60,000 nucleotides of DNA from Zygnema cylindricum (taxonomy: Eukaryota > Streptophyta > Zygnematophyceae > Zygnematales > Zygnemataceae). Of this stretch, positions 47,465-58,333 are shown piece after piece. The position numbers and the translations under genes are program-made. The stretch's first letter is position 1; each line of letters begins with the position of its first letter. Where the stretch lies: assembly GCA_037447655.1 (NCBI GenBank), contig JBBHKE010003364.1, positions 406,549 to 466,548 of the forward strand, written 5' to 3'. Under the pieces are notes generated by a model. The model searched no databases, was not told the origin of the DNA, and was given only the letters and a program-made list of their open reading frames with translations.

Positions 47465-48480
47465 TGTTATGGGCCCACCCTCTAGGGTACCCATATTTGA
47501 TGGATCAGACTTTCTTTATTGGGAAATGATGATGGAGGGAGAACTATTTGAGAAACACTTATGGGGCATAATGTTCGGACAAGTTTGATGCCCACCTCCA
47601 CCTAGGTTTGGAGGAACGAGTTTTTTTGGCACCTCCGCCTGTACAGTAGGTAGAACAGTTGCCACCATCACAGAGGATGAAGGCGAGGAAAGAGAGGAGA
47701 TTGTCATGGAAAAAAATGGGAGCAGCTGCAAATCAAATGACACCATTGCCGAAGGCGATACCGGCAGCAACACCACTAGCAACGGCGACAACGGTTCAGA
47801 TCGAAAGATCAGATCGAAAGATCAGAGTATGAAAAGTGGAACTTCAAGACAAGGTTGCTAAGCTCTTAATTCTTAAAAGTGTAGCAAATGGCATTGCCAT
47901 TTCCCTTATGCACGTCAAATCTTCATCTTAGATTTGGATATCACTAGTTAACAAATATAAGAGTGGAATATTGCAGCGGCAATAGTTGGCAGAAAACAAG
48001 GTTGCAGCTTACACTTATAAGGGATGAAGCATGAATAATTATTTCAATGATTTAGGAGCATTATTTGGAGAGCTAGAAAGTGCAGGTAACTCATGGTCTG
48101 AGAGACAAAGAGTGAACACATTAATGATGAAATTACCTGAAGAGTATGAGTATATCATTAATCGATTGCAAGACATAGGAGATAGCAATTGGAATTGGGA
48201 TGACATAGTGGGAATGATTTTAGTGAAAGAAAACACCATAGAGCTTAGGAGAGGGAGTCCAAGTGTTCAAGCATTGTCTGCAAGAGCTGATTGGCGGAAG
48301 CCTGATGAGGAGAGAGAGAAAGATCCTTATCGAAACTTTGGAGGAAGAGGATAAGGAGGTGGCAGATTTGATAGACAGGGGAGAGGAACTTCTCGAAGAG
48401 GATTATGTCACTTCTGCAAAAAATCGGGACACTATATGGCAGATTCTGGCAAACTTGCAGATCTTCGACTAAAAGATGGG
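47445..48480 (+). pseudogene. Copia gag, gamma element
   Basis: ATGGAG in the LTR, then a TAA at 47457 that is also present in the 3' LTR, then VMGPPSRVPIFDGSDFLYW through the primer site. A stop and several shifts follow; the open part 48031-48354 holds LGALFGELESAGNSWSERQRVNTLMMKLPEEYEYIINRLQ and DPYRNFGGRG. Knuckle near 48405-48450: CHFCKKSGHYMADS, the last cysteine replaced by serine. Because both LTRs carry the TAA, translation in the parent probably already began at the primer-site ATG. Confidence 0.78.
47466..47479 (+). other. Primer-binding site, half-tRNA type (gamma)
   Basis: GTTATGGGCCCACC, one base after the LTR end; exact complement to the anticodon arm of initiator tRNA-Met. 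Its ATG (47468) is in frame with gag. Confidence 0.88.
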
Positions 48481-49750
48481 CAAGGGAACTCAAGAAATGG
48501 AGGAAAGAAAAAGGCTTTCCTAACTCAACTTCATGATGAGCAAGAGAACGAAGAAACCGAACAGGAAGAGGAGCTTCAAGAGCTTGAGGAGCTTCTTCTT
48601 AATCCGAAAAACACTAAAAAACATGTTGACATTCCACGGAGACAAAAGTGTGCTTTCTGAGGAAAGAGGGATCCACCTGAAGATGGGTGGATCATAGACT
48701 CAAGGGCCTCAATGCATATGTGCAAAGATAAAAAGTGGTTCACTAAACTGAGAAAGATCCCAACAGTTGAGATAGAGTACGGAGATGGTAGAGTAAAAAC
48801 CACAAGTCTTGTTGGAACTGTTGACTTGAAGGTTCTAGTTAATGGAAAGGCCTCAATTGTAACACTCTCAGAAGTTATTTACATTCCACAGCTTAGTAAG
48901 AACTTGGTCTCAACAGCTGTCCTAGATAAAAAGGAGTTTGAAAGTGGAACTAGGAAAATAATATTCACAGCAAGATTTGATAATGAGGTTTATTTCATAG
49001 CTGAGAAGGATAGTCAAAGAATGTTCAAAATTGTGCTTTGCAATGAAAAGAGTGTTCTCTACTCGTGTGCAATTGAGATGATGCTTTGGCACAAAAGGTT
49101 GGGGCATGTGCATCTAGATAGATTAAAGAAAATGAAAAAAATGGAATAGTGGAAGGTATTACTTTTGTGGATGATGAGACCTTTGGCGTTTGCAGTGGAT
49201 GTGCCCAAAGGAAGATTCATAGACTTCCTTTTCCAAACGCAACCACATATAGGAGAGAGAAAGTATTGGATTTAATTCACACTGAGCTTCACATGGGGGA
49301 AAGAGGTGGATGTTAACTATCACAGATGATTGGTCTAGATACACGAAGGTATACTTTCTCAGACATAAGTCAGAGGTTTTGAGATGTTTCAAAGAGTATA
49401 AAGTATGGAGTGAAAAACTACACGAAACCTCAATAAAAGAGATAAGAAATGATAATGGGAAAGAATACACCTCAAGGGAATTTGAAGAATATCTTAAAAA
49501 AGAAGGAATTCATCATGAGAAAATTGCTCCCTATAATCCGGAACAAAATGGAGTAGCAAAAAGAGAGAATAGAACTTTAGGAGATATGTCCAGAAGTATG
49601 TTAACTGATAAGAGGATAGGGTTGAAGTTTTGGGCGGAGTCTATGAACTATGCTAATTTCATCAAAAATAGAGTTCTTACTTCAGCAAATAAGGAAGAAA
49701 CTCCGAATGAGAGGTGGACAGGAGAAAGCCTGATTTGTCTAGTTTGAGAG
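48436..49750 (+). pseudogene. Copia protease and integrase, gamma element
   Basis: RRQKCAF followed by a TGA at 48658, then WIIDSRASMHMCKDK: active site D-S-R-A instead of D-S-G-A, so protease is inactive. Integrase HHCC: MLWHKRLGHVHLDRL, CSGCAQRKI. Core: DLIHTE with an internal deletion, DDWSRYTKVYFLRHK, EIRNDNGKEYTS, EQNGVAKRENRT (a changed E context). Frame breaks near 49149 and 49280. Confidence 0.82.
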
Positions 49751-51088
49751 TGTTCGGAAGTCAAGTCTACAGTTTGGATTCCGATAAGACTAAATGGAAG
49801 TTAGAAGGGAGAAGGAAGCCAGGATATCTTGTAGGATATGATGAGAGCACAAAAGGATACCGAGTGTATGATTTGAAAAAGAAAGATATAATTTTGGTAA
49901 AACACATAGTGGTGATGAATAAAGAGAAGTCCAGTGATCCATTTAAATATAATAAGGAAGTAAAAATCAGATTTGAAACGGATCAGTTTTCCGACTTTGA
50001 CTTTGAAATGAAGAGTAGGTAGAGGGAGAAAAAGAAAAACCTGCAACTCTACCAAAGGAGAAGGAAGAAATGACAACATCCGAGGCAATGCCACAATACG
50101 AAGTGGAAATCGATGAGGAACTTTATGAGATACCGAAATGGGAAGATAGAGGAGCTGAAAATCTCCCTAAACGAAACCCAAGGATGCCTTCCATACCGGC
50201 GTCCGATTTTGAAGGGGGAAGAGTAGTAAACGACTCCAAGAAAGACAAGTAAATAACCAACTCACAAAGATGTCTCACCCAGATGAACCTCAGACATACT
50301 TAGAGGCCATAAACACTCCAAAAAGTAGCCGGTGGATCACATCTATAAATGAAAAAATGGCCTCTATCATGGAAGCCAATACATGGGAGCTGGTAGATTG
50401 TCCACCGGACCGAAAATTGATCGGATGTAAGTGGGTTTTTAAACTTAAATTAAACCCAGATAATACCATTGAGAGGTACAAAGCTAGGTTAGTTGCAAAA
50501 GGATATCATTAGAAAGAAAAGATAGACTACGAAGAAACTTTTGTACCTGTTGTCAGATTTCCTTATGTTAGAATCCTTTTAAGTATAGCCGCAACAGAGG
50601 ATATGGAAATCCACCAGATGGATATTAAAATAACCTTTTTGAATAAAGAGTTGGAAGAAAAATTTACATAAGGCAACCGGAAGGATTCGTGGAAAGTGGG
50701 GAAGAAAACAAAGTTTACAAACTGATAAAATCACTCTATGGGCTTAAGCAAGCACGCGATAGTGGAAAATAAAGCTCGACGGATTTCTGACCGGTCTAGG
50801 GTATATCAAAATTAGTTCAGATCACTCTATAAATTTATTTGAGGATGAGGATAGAGTGATATTTATTGCTATTTAGGTGGATGATTTGTTGGTCTTAAGC
50901 AAGTCATTAGATAAAATTAACAAACTAAAAAGGGATCTTACAAGCCGCTTTGACATGAAAGATCTCGGCGAAGCAAAGTACATTTTGGGAATTCAAATGG
51001 AGAGAGATAGAGGAAAGAGGATTATAAGACTCACTCAAAAAAAAGCAATTGGTAATATGCTAGAAAAATTTCAAATGGAGAAAGCAAA
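49714..51088 (+). pseudogene. Copia integrase tail, linker and RT, gamma element
   Basis: KPDLSSLRVFGSQVYSLDSDKTKW, linker, then RT: TYLEAINTPKSSRWITSINEKMASI, WELVDCPPDRKLIGCKWVFKLKLNP, QMDIKITFLNKEL and FIAI-stop-VDDLLVLS, where the tyrosine codon of YVDD became TAG (50872-50880 region). Ends at FQMEKAN with GCAAA, duplicated at the insertion of the nested beta element. Confidence 0.82.
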
Positions 51089-52136
51089 TGAAACTATGAG
51101 ACCTCCATAAGTCCTCAAAGTGTACAGCTTCCAAAAAGCCTCTAGGATAATCCTGACCCCTTTGTGTTTAAGCAAAAATAACTGCCACCCTGGCAGACAA
51201 AAACTCTGACCACCTTCACCCCTGTGAAGGCAAGACTCCCCTGAGTCGATAGCAAAAAGAATCTCTGAATTTGCTCCCCTGAGCAGTAAGTTATAGAGGG
51301 TCAAAGTTGACCTTTTGTACAGAAGCTCTCTGGGAGAGAGGGTCCTATCTTCTAATTTTTCTAAGTCCTATCTCTCTCACAGACTCTATCTACTGATGTA
51401 CGGAACCAATCAGATTACTGTTCCGTACGCAAAAGTACAGCTGCCGATGTACTTTATGTACGGATATTGTACGACATGGCCTAAATGTCCACACGTGGAA
51501 TATCCGGATTCGCTCCTTTAATCCTCGGAGATGCCGCGCTCCAATGTTACATCGCCACGTGTCATCCGATGTGGCGATGTCCACAAACCGCCGAATTCTC
51601 CTTCCGCGATCTCGGCGCTAATTCCGGCCGTCCGATTAAACTCGCATTTGATCGTAGCCGTAATAAATACATGCGCGGTATTTGTTTCGCTTACGAAATC
51701 AATGCGCGGTATTGATTTCTTATCCGTACCGCAATTCGTACTTTTACACTACCATATCTATGTATCCCGTTAACAGTTATAGTTAAATGACTTATCCTAC
51801 GTGTACATGTTTAAATCATTATCGTACTATATACTATGTAACACTACTTCTAGACTTAACGGCTAAGGCTACCGGCTATGTTCTCTCTGACTGCCGGCAG
51901 GTACCAGGATCAAATCCTGTCGCCGGCACATATCTTTTAGTAATTAATCCCTAGACTAATATAAATTTCCCGTAAACCTGAGGATAGCCTAGGTAGCCAT
52001 GGCTCTAGCTTCCTCTCCAATTTCTCAGTGACTGCGACAAGTTTGAGAGTTGGAGAGAGAAATTAGAGGTAGACTGCCTCGGCTTCTTTATTTCTATTCA
52101 GACCTAGAAAATACTTAAAAACCATTAATTTCTACA
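51089..52136 (-). repeat. 3' LTR, beta copy 3
   Basis: 1048 bp. By eye about 18 differences from the 5' LTR in the first 195 bp (plus-strand numbering) but only about a dozen in the remaining 850. Contains a G-box hairpin CATCGCCAC/GTGGCGATG near 51551-51580. Confidence 0.95.
51850..51938 (+). other. Antisense tRNA(Arg)-like module in beta LTR
   Basis: GACTTAACGGCTAAGGC (51853-51869), hairpin CCGGC/GCCGG, B box GGATCAAATCC (51907-51917), TTTT at 51935-51938. Confidence 0.78.
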
Positions 52137-52149
52137 CTCCCCTTATTTT
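52137..52149 (-). other. Polypurine tract, beta copy 3
   Basis: AAAATAAGGGGAG on the minus strand, abutting the 3' LTR; the plus-strand primer of reverse transcription. The pol stop overlaps its left edge. Confidence 0.85.
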
Positions 52150-55100
52150 CTAGTCAATCTTTAATTTCAGACCAGCCTTCTCCCTGCAGAAAATTAGCTT
52201 AGGGGAAGGCACAGGTTTGGTCATCATATCTGCTACCATCTCACTATGTGGTCGGTACTCTAAACTGATTATTTTATTTTCTACTTTCTCTCTAACAAAG
52301 CTGAGTCTAATGTCCATGTGTTTAGCTTTAAAATGATGTTTAGGTTTGGCAGAAATAGCGATTGCTGCTTGATTATCACAAAATATTTTCTGCACACCAC
52401 TCTTAAGATGACCAAGTTCACCAAGTAAAGACTTGACCCACATCAATTCTTTTACAGCAGAGCAAGAGGCCATATACCCAGCCTCCATGGTGGACTTAGC
52501 AATAACTTTTTGCTGTTTGCTACTCCAACAGCAAGCCCCATCACCCACATATAATACATATCCAAAAGTGCATCTCCTCATAGGAGCATCACCATAACTA
52601 GCATCACTCCAAGAAGTGATGTCAGTATTCTCCCCACCCAAATGCAACCATAGATCCCTAGTTCATATTAAGTATCTAACAACTCTCTTAGCTACCTTCC
52701 AATCCTTCTTAGTGGGAGCATTTAGACTTCTACTCAGCACTGCTACAGCTGCAGCTAAATCCGGTCGGGTACAATTCATAAAATAGATTAGACTTCCCAC
52801 TACTTGCCTGTAAGGAATAGTCTGCATGAACTTCTGTTCTTCAGGAGATAATTCCTCGTCTAAGACTATGACTCCTTCCTCCTCACTCCCCTCACTTCTC
52901 TTCTTCAATTCCATTGGAGTTGTACAACTATTAGCTTTATCCATTTGAAATTTTTCAAGCATGTTCCCTATTGCTTCTTTTTGAGTCAATCTTATAATTT
53001 TTCTTTTTCGGTCTCTCTCACTTGATTTCCCAAAATATATTTTGCTTCCCCTATATCGTTCATTTCAAATCTCCCCTTAAAATCGGTTTTCAGTTTAATA
53101 ATTTTTTCCATTGATTTACTTAAAGCAAGCAAATCATCAACATAAATTGCAATAAATATAAAACCTTCCTCATCTTCGAAAACATATATTGAGTGATCTG
53201 AGTTGATCCGGATATATCCCAGACCGGTAAAAAACTCATCACGCTTCTTGTTCCACTATCGAGGGGCCTGTTTCAAACCATAAAGAGATTTAATCAGCCG
53301 GCATACCTTACTCTCCTCTCCTTCTTCCACAAACCCTTCAGGTTGTCCCATGAAAATCTCCTCTTCCTATTCTCCATGCAAAAAGGTTGTTTTGATGTCC
53401 ATCTGGTGCACTTCCATGTCTTCCGATGTTGCCAGGCTGAGAAGTATGCGGACGGAGGGAAATCTGACCACCAGGGCAAACGTTTCATCGTAGTCAATTC
53501 CCTCCTTTTGTGTAAATCCCTTTGCCACTAGTCGGGCCTTGTAGCGCTCGATTGTGTTATCTGGGTTGAGTTTTAATTTGAAAACCCACTTACAACCGAT
53601 TGGTTTTCGGTTAGGTGGACAATCCACCAGCTCCCAAGTATCGGCTGTCATAATTGAGGCCATCTCTTCATTGATGGCTGTCTTCCACCGATTTTTTTCT
53701 GGACAAGTCATCGCCTCTCCATAAGTTTGAGGTTCATCTTGATGAGATAGTTTTGTTACCTTGTTATTAACCTGTTTTTCTTGCAGTCTTTTACTACTTC
53801 TCCTTCCCCCTTCAAAATCTGAGGCCGGAATAGATGGTTCTCGTGGATTCTTTTGAACAAACTCGGTTTCTCCCCTATCCCTTGATTCCGAATCAATTTC
53901 CACCACGTCTTCCGCTTCGGGTAGAGTTGTCACTGGAGTTTCCATAGCCGAGTACTTTTCAGTCTGATTTGTACCTGCAAGAATGTCATCGTCTCTAAAA
54001 CCTGGATAGTTAGGAAGCTCAAAGTCATCAGAATTTTCTGACACAAATCTGATTTTTACTGACTTTGTATATTTGAAGGGATCCACAGACTTTCCTTCAT
54101 CCATAACTACTAGATGCTTTACTAAGATTATATCTTCTCTTTTTAGATCATAAACTCTATATCCTTTAACATCCTGATCATATCCTAATAAGTATCCCAA
54201 TTTTCCTTTAGGATCTAGCTTCCAATTAGACCGATCTGTATCTAGACTGAAAACCTGACTGCCGAAAACCTTTAAATGAGATAAGTCTGGTTTCCGGCCT
54301 GTCCATCTTTCATAAGGTGTTTGATCTTTTATAGCTGAAGTAAGAACTCTATTTTTGAGGTAATTAGCACAGTTCATTGCTTTTGCCCAAAACCTTTTTC
54401 CTATCTTCTTATCCGACAACATACTTCTAGCACTATCATTTAGTGTTCTATTTAATCTTTCAGCTACCCCATTCTGTTCCGGATTTTCTGGAACTGTCTT
54501 TTGGTGTTGAACCCCATCTTCCCTTAAAAAATCCTCAAACTGGTTAGAAGTATACTCTCCACCATTGTCATTCCTTACTCTCTTGATTGGAGTTTCATGG
54601 TGTTTTTCGCTCTATGCTTTATATTGTCTAAAATAGTCCTCAGCTTCTGACTTGTTTTTCAAAAAATACACCCGGGAATACCGAGACCAATCATCAGTTG
54701 TAGTCATCATAAATCTCTTCCCCCCCGGTGAGGGCACTCTAGCCGGTCCCCAAATATCTGTGTGTACTAGATCTAGAATTTTTTCTCCCTTGTAGGTGGC
54801 TGTTTTAGGAAAGGGTAATCTGTGTGCTTTACCTTGAGCACACCCACTACAATCACTTATATCATCACTCTCACTGAACTGAATCCCTTCTACCACTCAT
54901 ATCTTTTTCATCTCTCTTAACTTATCTAGATTCACATGCCCAAGCCTCTTATGCCACATCAAAATATCATGAACACCTGCATAATAAAGTTTCTTCGTTT
55001 CATTACTTAAGATCAGCCTAAACATCCCATGGCTACCTTTCTCAGCAATAAAATAGACATCCTCCTCAAAACTAGCAGTAAAGACTCCTTCCCTAGTGCT

Positions 55101-55430
55101 AGTGAAAAAACCCTTATCATCTAATACAGATGTAGAGATAAGGTTTTTGTTCAGCTTCGGAATAAACAATACATCGGCGAATGTTAATATGGATGTCTTT
55201 CCTTCTGCTAACACTTTCAGATCTACTGATCCTACAAGAGTAGTGGTGACTATCCTCATATCCCCGTACTCTATCTCTACGGTGGGAATCTTTCTTATCT
55301 TAGTGAACAGGTGCTTATCCTTACACATGTGCATTGAGGCACTTGAATTTATAATCCAGCCTGCTTCACCTTTCAATCCACCTTAAGCACATTCCTGCCT
55401 TCGTGGAATTTCAACCTTAGTTTTGGCCTC
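52150..55430 (-). pseudogene. Copia pol, beta copy 3
   Basis: Protease WIINSSASMHMCKDK at 55376: D-S-G-A is N-S-S-A, so inactive. Integrase: LMWHKRLGHVNLDKL, CSGCAQGK, DLVHTDIWG and, past breaks near 54610-54420, NCANYLKNRVL and KPDLSHLKVFGSQVF. RT (351-residue frame 53367-54422): WELVDCPPNRKPIGCKWVFKLK, QMDIKTTFLHGE, then IAIYVDDLLAL near 53140 in another frame. RNase H (52150-52647): SDASYGD, CDNQAAIAI, HMDIRLSFVREK. Closest to a working pol among the copia copies, but protease and frames are broken. Confidence 0.88.
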
Positions 55431-56507
55431 CTACTCCTCATCCAAAAGGAGCTCATCGTCCTCGTCCTCAGATTCCGCCTCAAGTACCTGTGTGACAAGG
55501 GCCTTTTTCTTTCCTCTCGGGGTACCACCAATGTGCCCTTCCTTTAACCGAAGCTCGGTTAGCTTAGTGCACTCTTGCATATAGTGCCCCGGTTTCTTAC
55601 AAAAATGACATAAACCTTTGGGAGCCCTTGGTTCGAACTCGTCAACCTGTTTTTTCTGCTCCCTACCCCCATAGTTTCCGACTGGTTTCCGAGAATCGTT
55701 GTTCCTCCAATCGGTCGCTGTTGCCAAGGCTTGGCCACACTTTCCTCCCCTTCGGATCTCAATCGTATTATCTCGAACGAGAATCATCCCTACCACTGAG
55801 TTCCATATCCACCTTGAGTACGGCAAGTCCTACACACGGTTGACTATGTTCTCGAACTCATCAGGTAACTTGATCAGTAAACAGTTAACCTTTTCTTTTT
55901 CACTAAAAACTTTTCCCGCACTCTCTAGCTCCATGAAGAGTGTAGCAAGCTCATTGCAAAAACCCAACATATTTCCCCCTTTGTATACATACTCCTTAAC
56001 TTTCTGATCAGCCAACTGTTGTTGCTAAATCGTACCACTTCGGTACATATCTATGGGAGCCATCCAAAGATCGGATGCCTTTTCTACCTGCAAATGAGGA
56101 CATGCAAGTCCTTGAGTGAGATGGCGTAGGATGAAGTGCTTTGCCGCCATATTGTTGAAGTCCCAGGTTTCAGTATCATTCTTCTCGTTCCTCGGAATAG
56201 GTGGCATGAATGCTAAACCAGTTGCTATTGGTGTGGTCGCCTCTTTCTCATTTCCTTTGTCCACCACCTCTCCTTCCTTTGTTTCCTCCGTTGAAGGTGA
56301 ATCCTCTTTCGTGGTGAATCTGCTTCCTTTAAACCCTGGATGAATTCCAAGACTTGATGGACGCCCCAATCGTCCACTCACTATCCCCCAAAACCTTTTT
56401 TCGTATAAAGCTCCTATCATCATACTTTCCCATTATATGAAGCTAGTTCCATTAAAGATTGGTACCCTAGAGGGTGGGCCCATAACCTGAAACTCTGAGA
56501 CCTCCAT
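55431..56507 (-). pseudogene. Copia gag, beta copy 3
   Basis: Starts at ATGGAG (56507-56505) inside the 5' LTR, giving MEVSEFQ and then VMGPPSRVP through the primer site. The core follows (WDFNNMAAKHFILRHLTQGLA; LGFCNELATLFMELESAGKVFSEKEKVNCLLIKLPDEFENIVNRV). The knuckle CHFCKKPGHYMQEC is intact CCHC. Stops near 55828 and 56020 and a stop after EDELLLDEE separate it from pol. Confidence 0.82.
56473..56486 (-). other. Primer-binding site, half-tRNA type (beta copy 3)
   Basis: Minus strand GTTATGGGCCCACC, extended to 15 matching bases by one G upstream. Its ATG (56483-56481) is in frame with gag. Confidence 0.88.
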
Positions 56508-57534
56508 AAGTCCTCAGAGTGGACAGCTTCCAAGAAGCCTCTAGGATAATCCTGATTCTTTGTGTTTAAGAAAAAATAACTGCCACCCTGGTAGACAAAA
56601 TTTCTAACCACCTTCACCCCTGTGAAGGCAAGACTCCCTTGAGTCTATAGCAAAAAGAATATAAGAATTTGCTCCCCTGAGCAGTAAGTTATAGAGGGTC
56701 AAAGTTGACCTTTTGTACAGAAGCTCTCTGGGAGAGAGGGTCCTATCTTCTAATTTTTCTAAGTCCTATCTCTCTCACAGACTCTATCTACTGATGTACG
56801 GAACCAATCAGATAACTGTTCCGTACGCAAAAGTACAGCTGCCGATGTACTTTATGTACGGATATTATACGACATGGCCTAAATGTCCACACGTGGAATA
56901 TCCGGATTCGCTCCTTTAATCCTCGGAGATGCCGCGCTCCAATGTTACATCGCCACGTGTCATCCGATGTGGCGATGTCCACAAACCGCCGAATTCTCCT
57001 TCCGCGATCTCGGCGCTAATTCCGGCCGTCCGATTAAACTCGCATTTGATCGTAGCCGTAATAAATACATGCGCGGTATTTGTTTCGCTTACGAAATCAA
57101 TGCGCGGTATTGATTTCCTATCCGTACCGCAATTCGTACTTTTACACTACCCTATCTATGTATCCCGTTAACAGTTATAGTTAAATGACTTATCCTACGT
57201 GTACATGTTTAAATCATTATCGTACTATATACTATGTAAAACTAGTTATACACTTAACGGCTAAGGCTACCGGCTATGTACTCTCTGACTGCCGGCAGGT
57301 ACCAGGATCAAATCCTGTCGCCGGTACATATCTTTTAGTAATTAATCCCTAGACTAATATAAATTTCCCGTAAACCTGAGGATAGCTTAGGTAGCCATGG
57401 CTCTAGCTTCCTCTCCAATTTCTCAGTGACTGCGACAAGTTTGAGAGTTGGAGAGAGAAATTAGAGGTAGACTGCCTCGGCTTCTTTATTTCTATTCAGA
57501 CCTAGAAAATACTTAAAAACCATTAATTTCTACA
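56488..57534 (-). repeat. 5' LTR, beta copy 3
   Basis: 1047 bp, TGTAGAAATTAATGG...GAGTTTCA. AGCCATGGCT near 57394, G-box hairpin near 56950-56979, several GTAC words at 56797-56870, and the gag ATG 20 bp before its 3' end. Confidence 0.95.
57250..57336 (+). other. Antisense tRNA(Arg)-like module in beta LTR
   Basis: CACTTAACGGCTAAGGC (57251-57267), GGATCAAATCC (57305-57315), TTTT at 57333-57336. Confidence 0.78.
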
Positions 57535-57539
57535 GCAAA

Positions 57540-58320
57540 CGGATGTACTACTCCCATAGATTTGAAAAAAGTGAGTGAGGGGAGTGAAGAGGGAGGAATA
57601 TTGATCATAAATGAAGAGATAGATGAGATAGAAAGAAGATTTATATAAAATATCCCTTATCGGCAGATTGTAGGCAGTTTAATATATTTTATGAATTATA
57701 CCCAGCCGGATATAACTGAAGCCGTAGGAGTCCTCAGCAAGAGTCTAAATGAACGAAGAAAGAGAGACTGGGAGGCGGCCAAAAAGGTGATGAGGTATCT
57801 AGTGGGGACAAGGGAATTGTGGTTCCATTTGGGAAGGGAGCACATTAACATCACAACTTGGAGGGATGCCAGTTATGGAGATGTGCCTTTAACGCGGTGT
57901 ACGAGTGGATATGTGTTGCAAATTGGATCTGGTGCATGTTGTTCGAGTAGCAAGCAACAGAAAGTAGTTGCTTAGTCCACTATGGAGGTTGAATACATGG
58001 TTTCGTGTGCTGCTACCAAAGAATTAATGTGGGTGAAATCTCTTATTGAAGAACTTGCGTTCATGAAGACAGGAACAAGAAATGTTTTTTGTGATAATCA
58101 AGCTGTTATCTCTATTGCAGCAAATCCGAAACATCACTTCAAAGCTTAGCATATGGATATTAAACTAAGCTTTGTCAGAGAGAAGGTTGAAAATAAAATC
58201 ATTAAACTGATCCATAGAACTGTTAAAGAAATGATTGCAGACATGATGACAAAACCAGTACCTTCCCCTAAGTTGATTTATTGTAGAGAAAATTGTGGAT
58301 TAAAATTGAAAAGTGACTAA
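57540..58320 (+). pseudogene. Copia RNase H, gamma element (resumed after nested insertion)
   Basis: Continues from 51088: SEGSEEGG linker, IPYRQIVGSLIYFMNYTQPDITEAVGVLSKSL, WEAAKKVMRYLVGTRELWFHLG, RDASYGD (the usual S before the first aspartate is R), SSSKQQKVVA-stop-STMEVEYM, VFCDNQAVISIAANPKHHFKA, stop, HMDIKLSFVREKV and MTKPVPSPKL. Stops at 57972 and 58147. Polypurine tract TTAAGGGGAG (58325-58333) follows. Confidence 0.88.
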
Positions 58321-58333
58321 GAATTAAGGGGAG

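Larger units (their letters stand above)
51089..57534 (-). mobile_element. Copia LTR retrotransposon, family beta, copy 3 (innermost level, complete)
   Basis: 6446 bp with both LTRs (51089-52136, 56488-57534), primer site, gag, pol and polypurine tract, bounded by GCAAA (51084-51088, 57535-57539). This is the only structurally complete beta copy in the window and the youngest member of the nest by position. Coding is nevertheless broken by several stops and frame changes. Confidence 0.97.
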
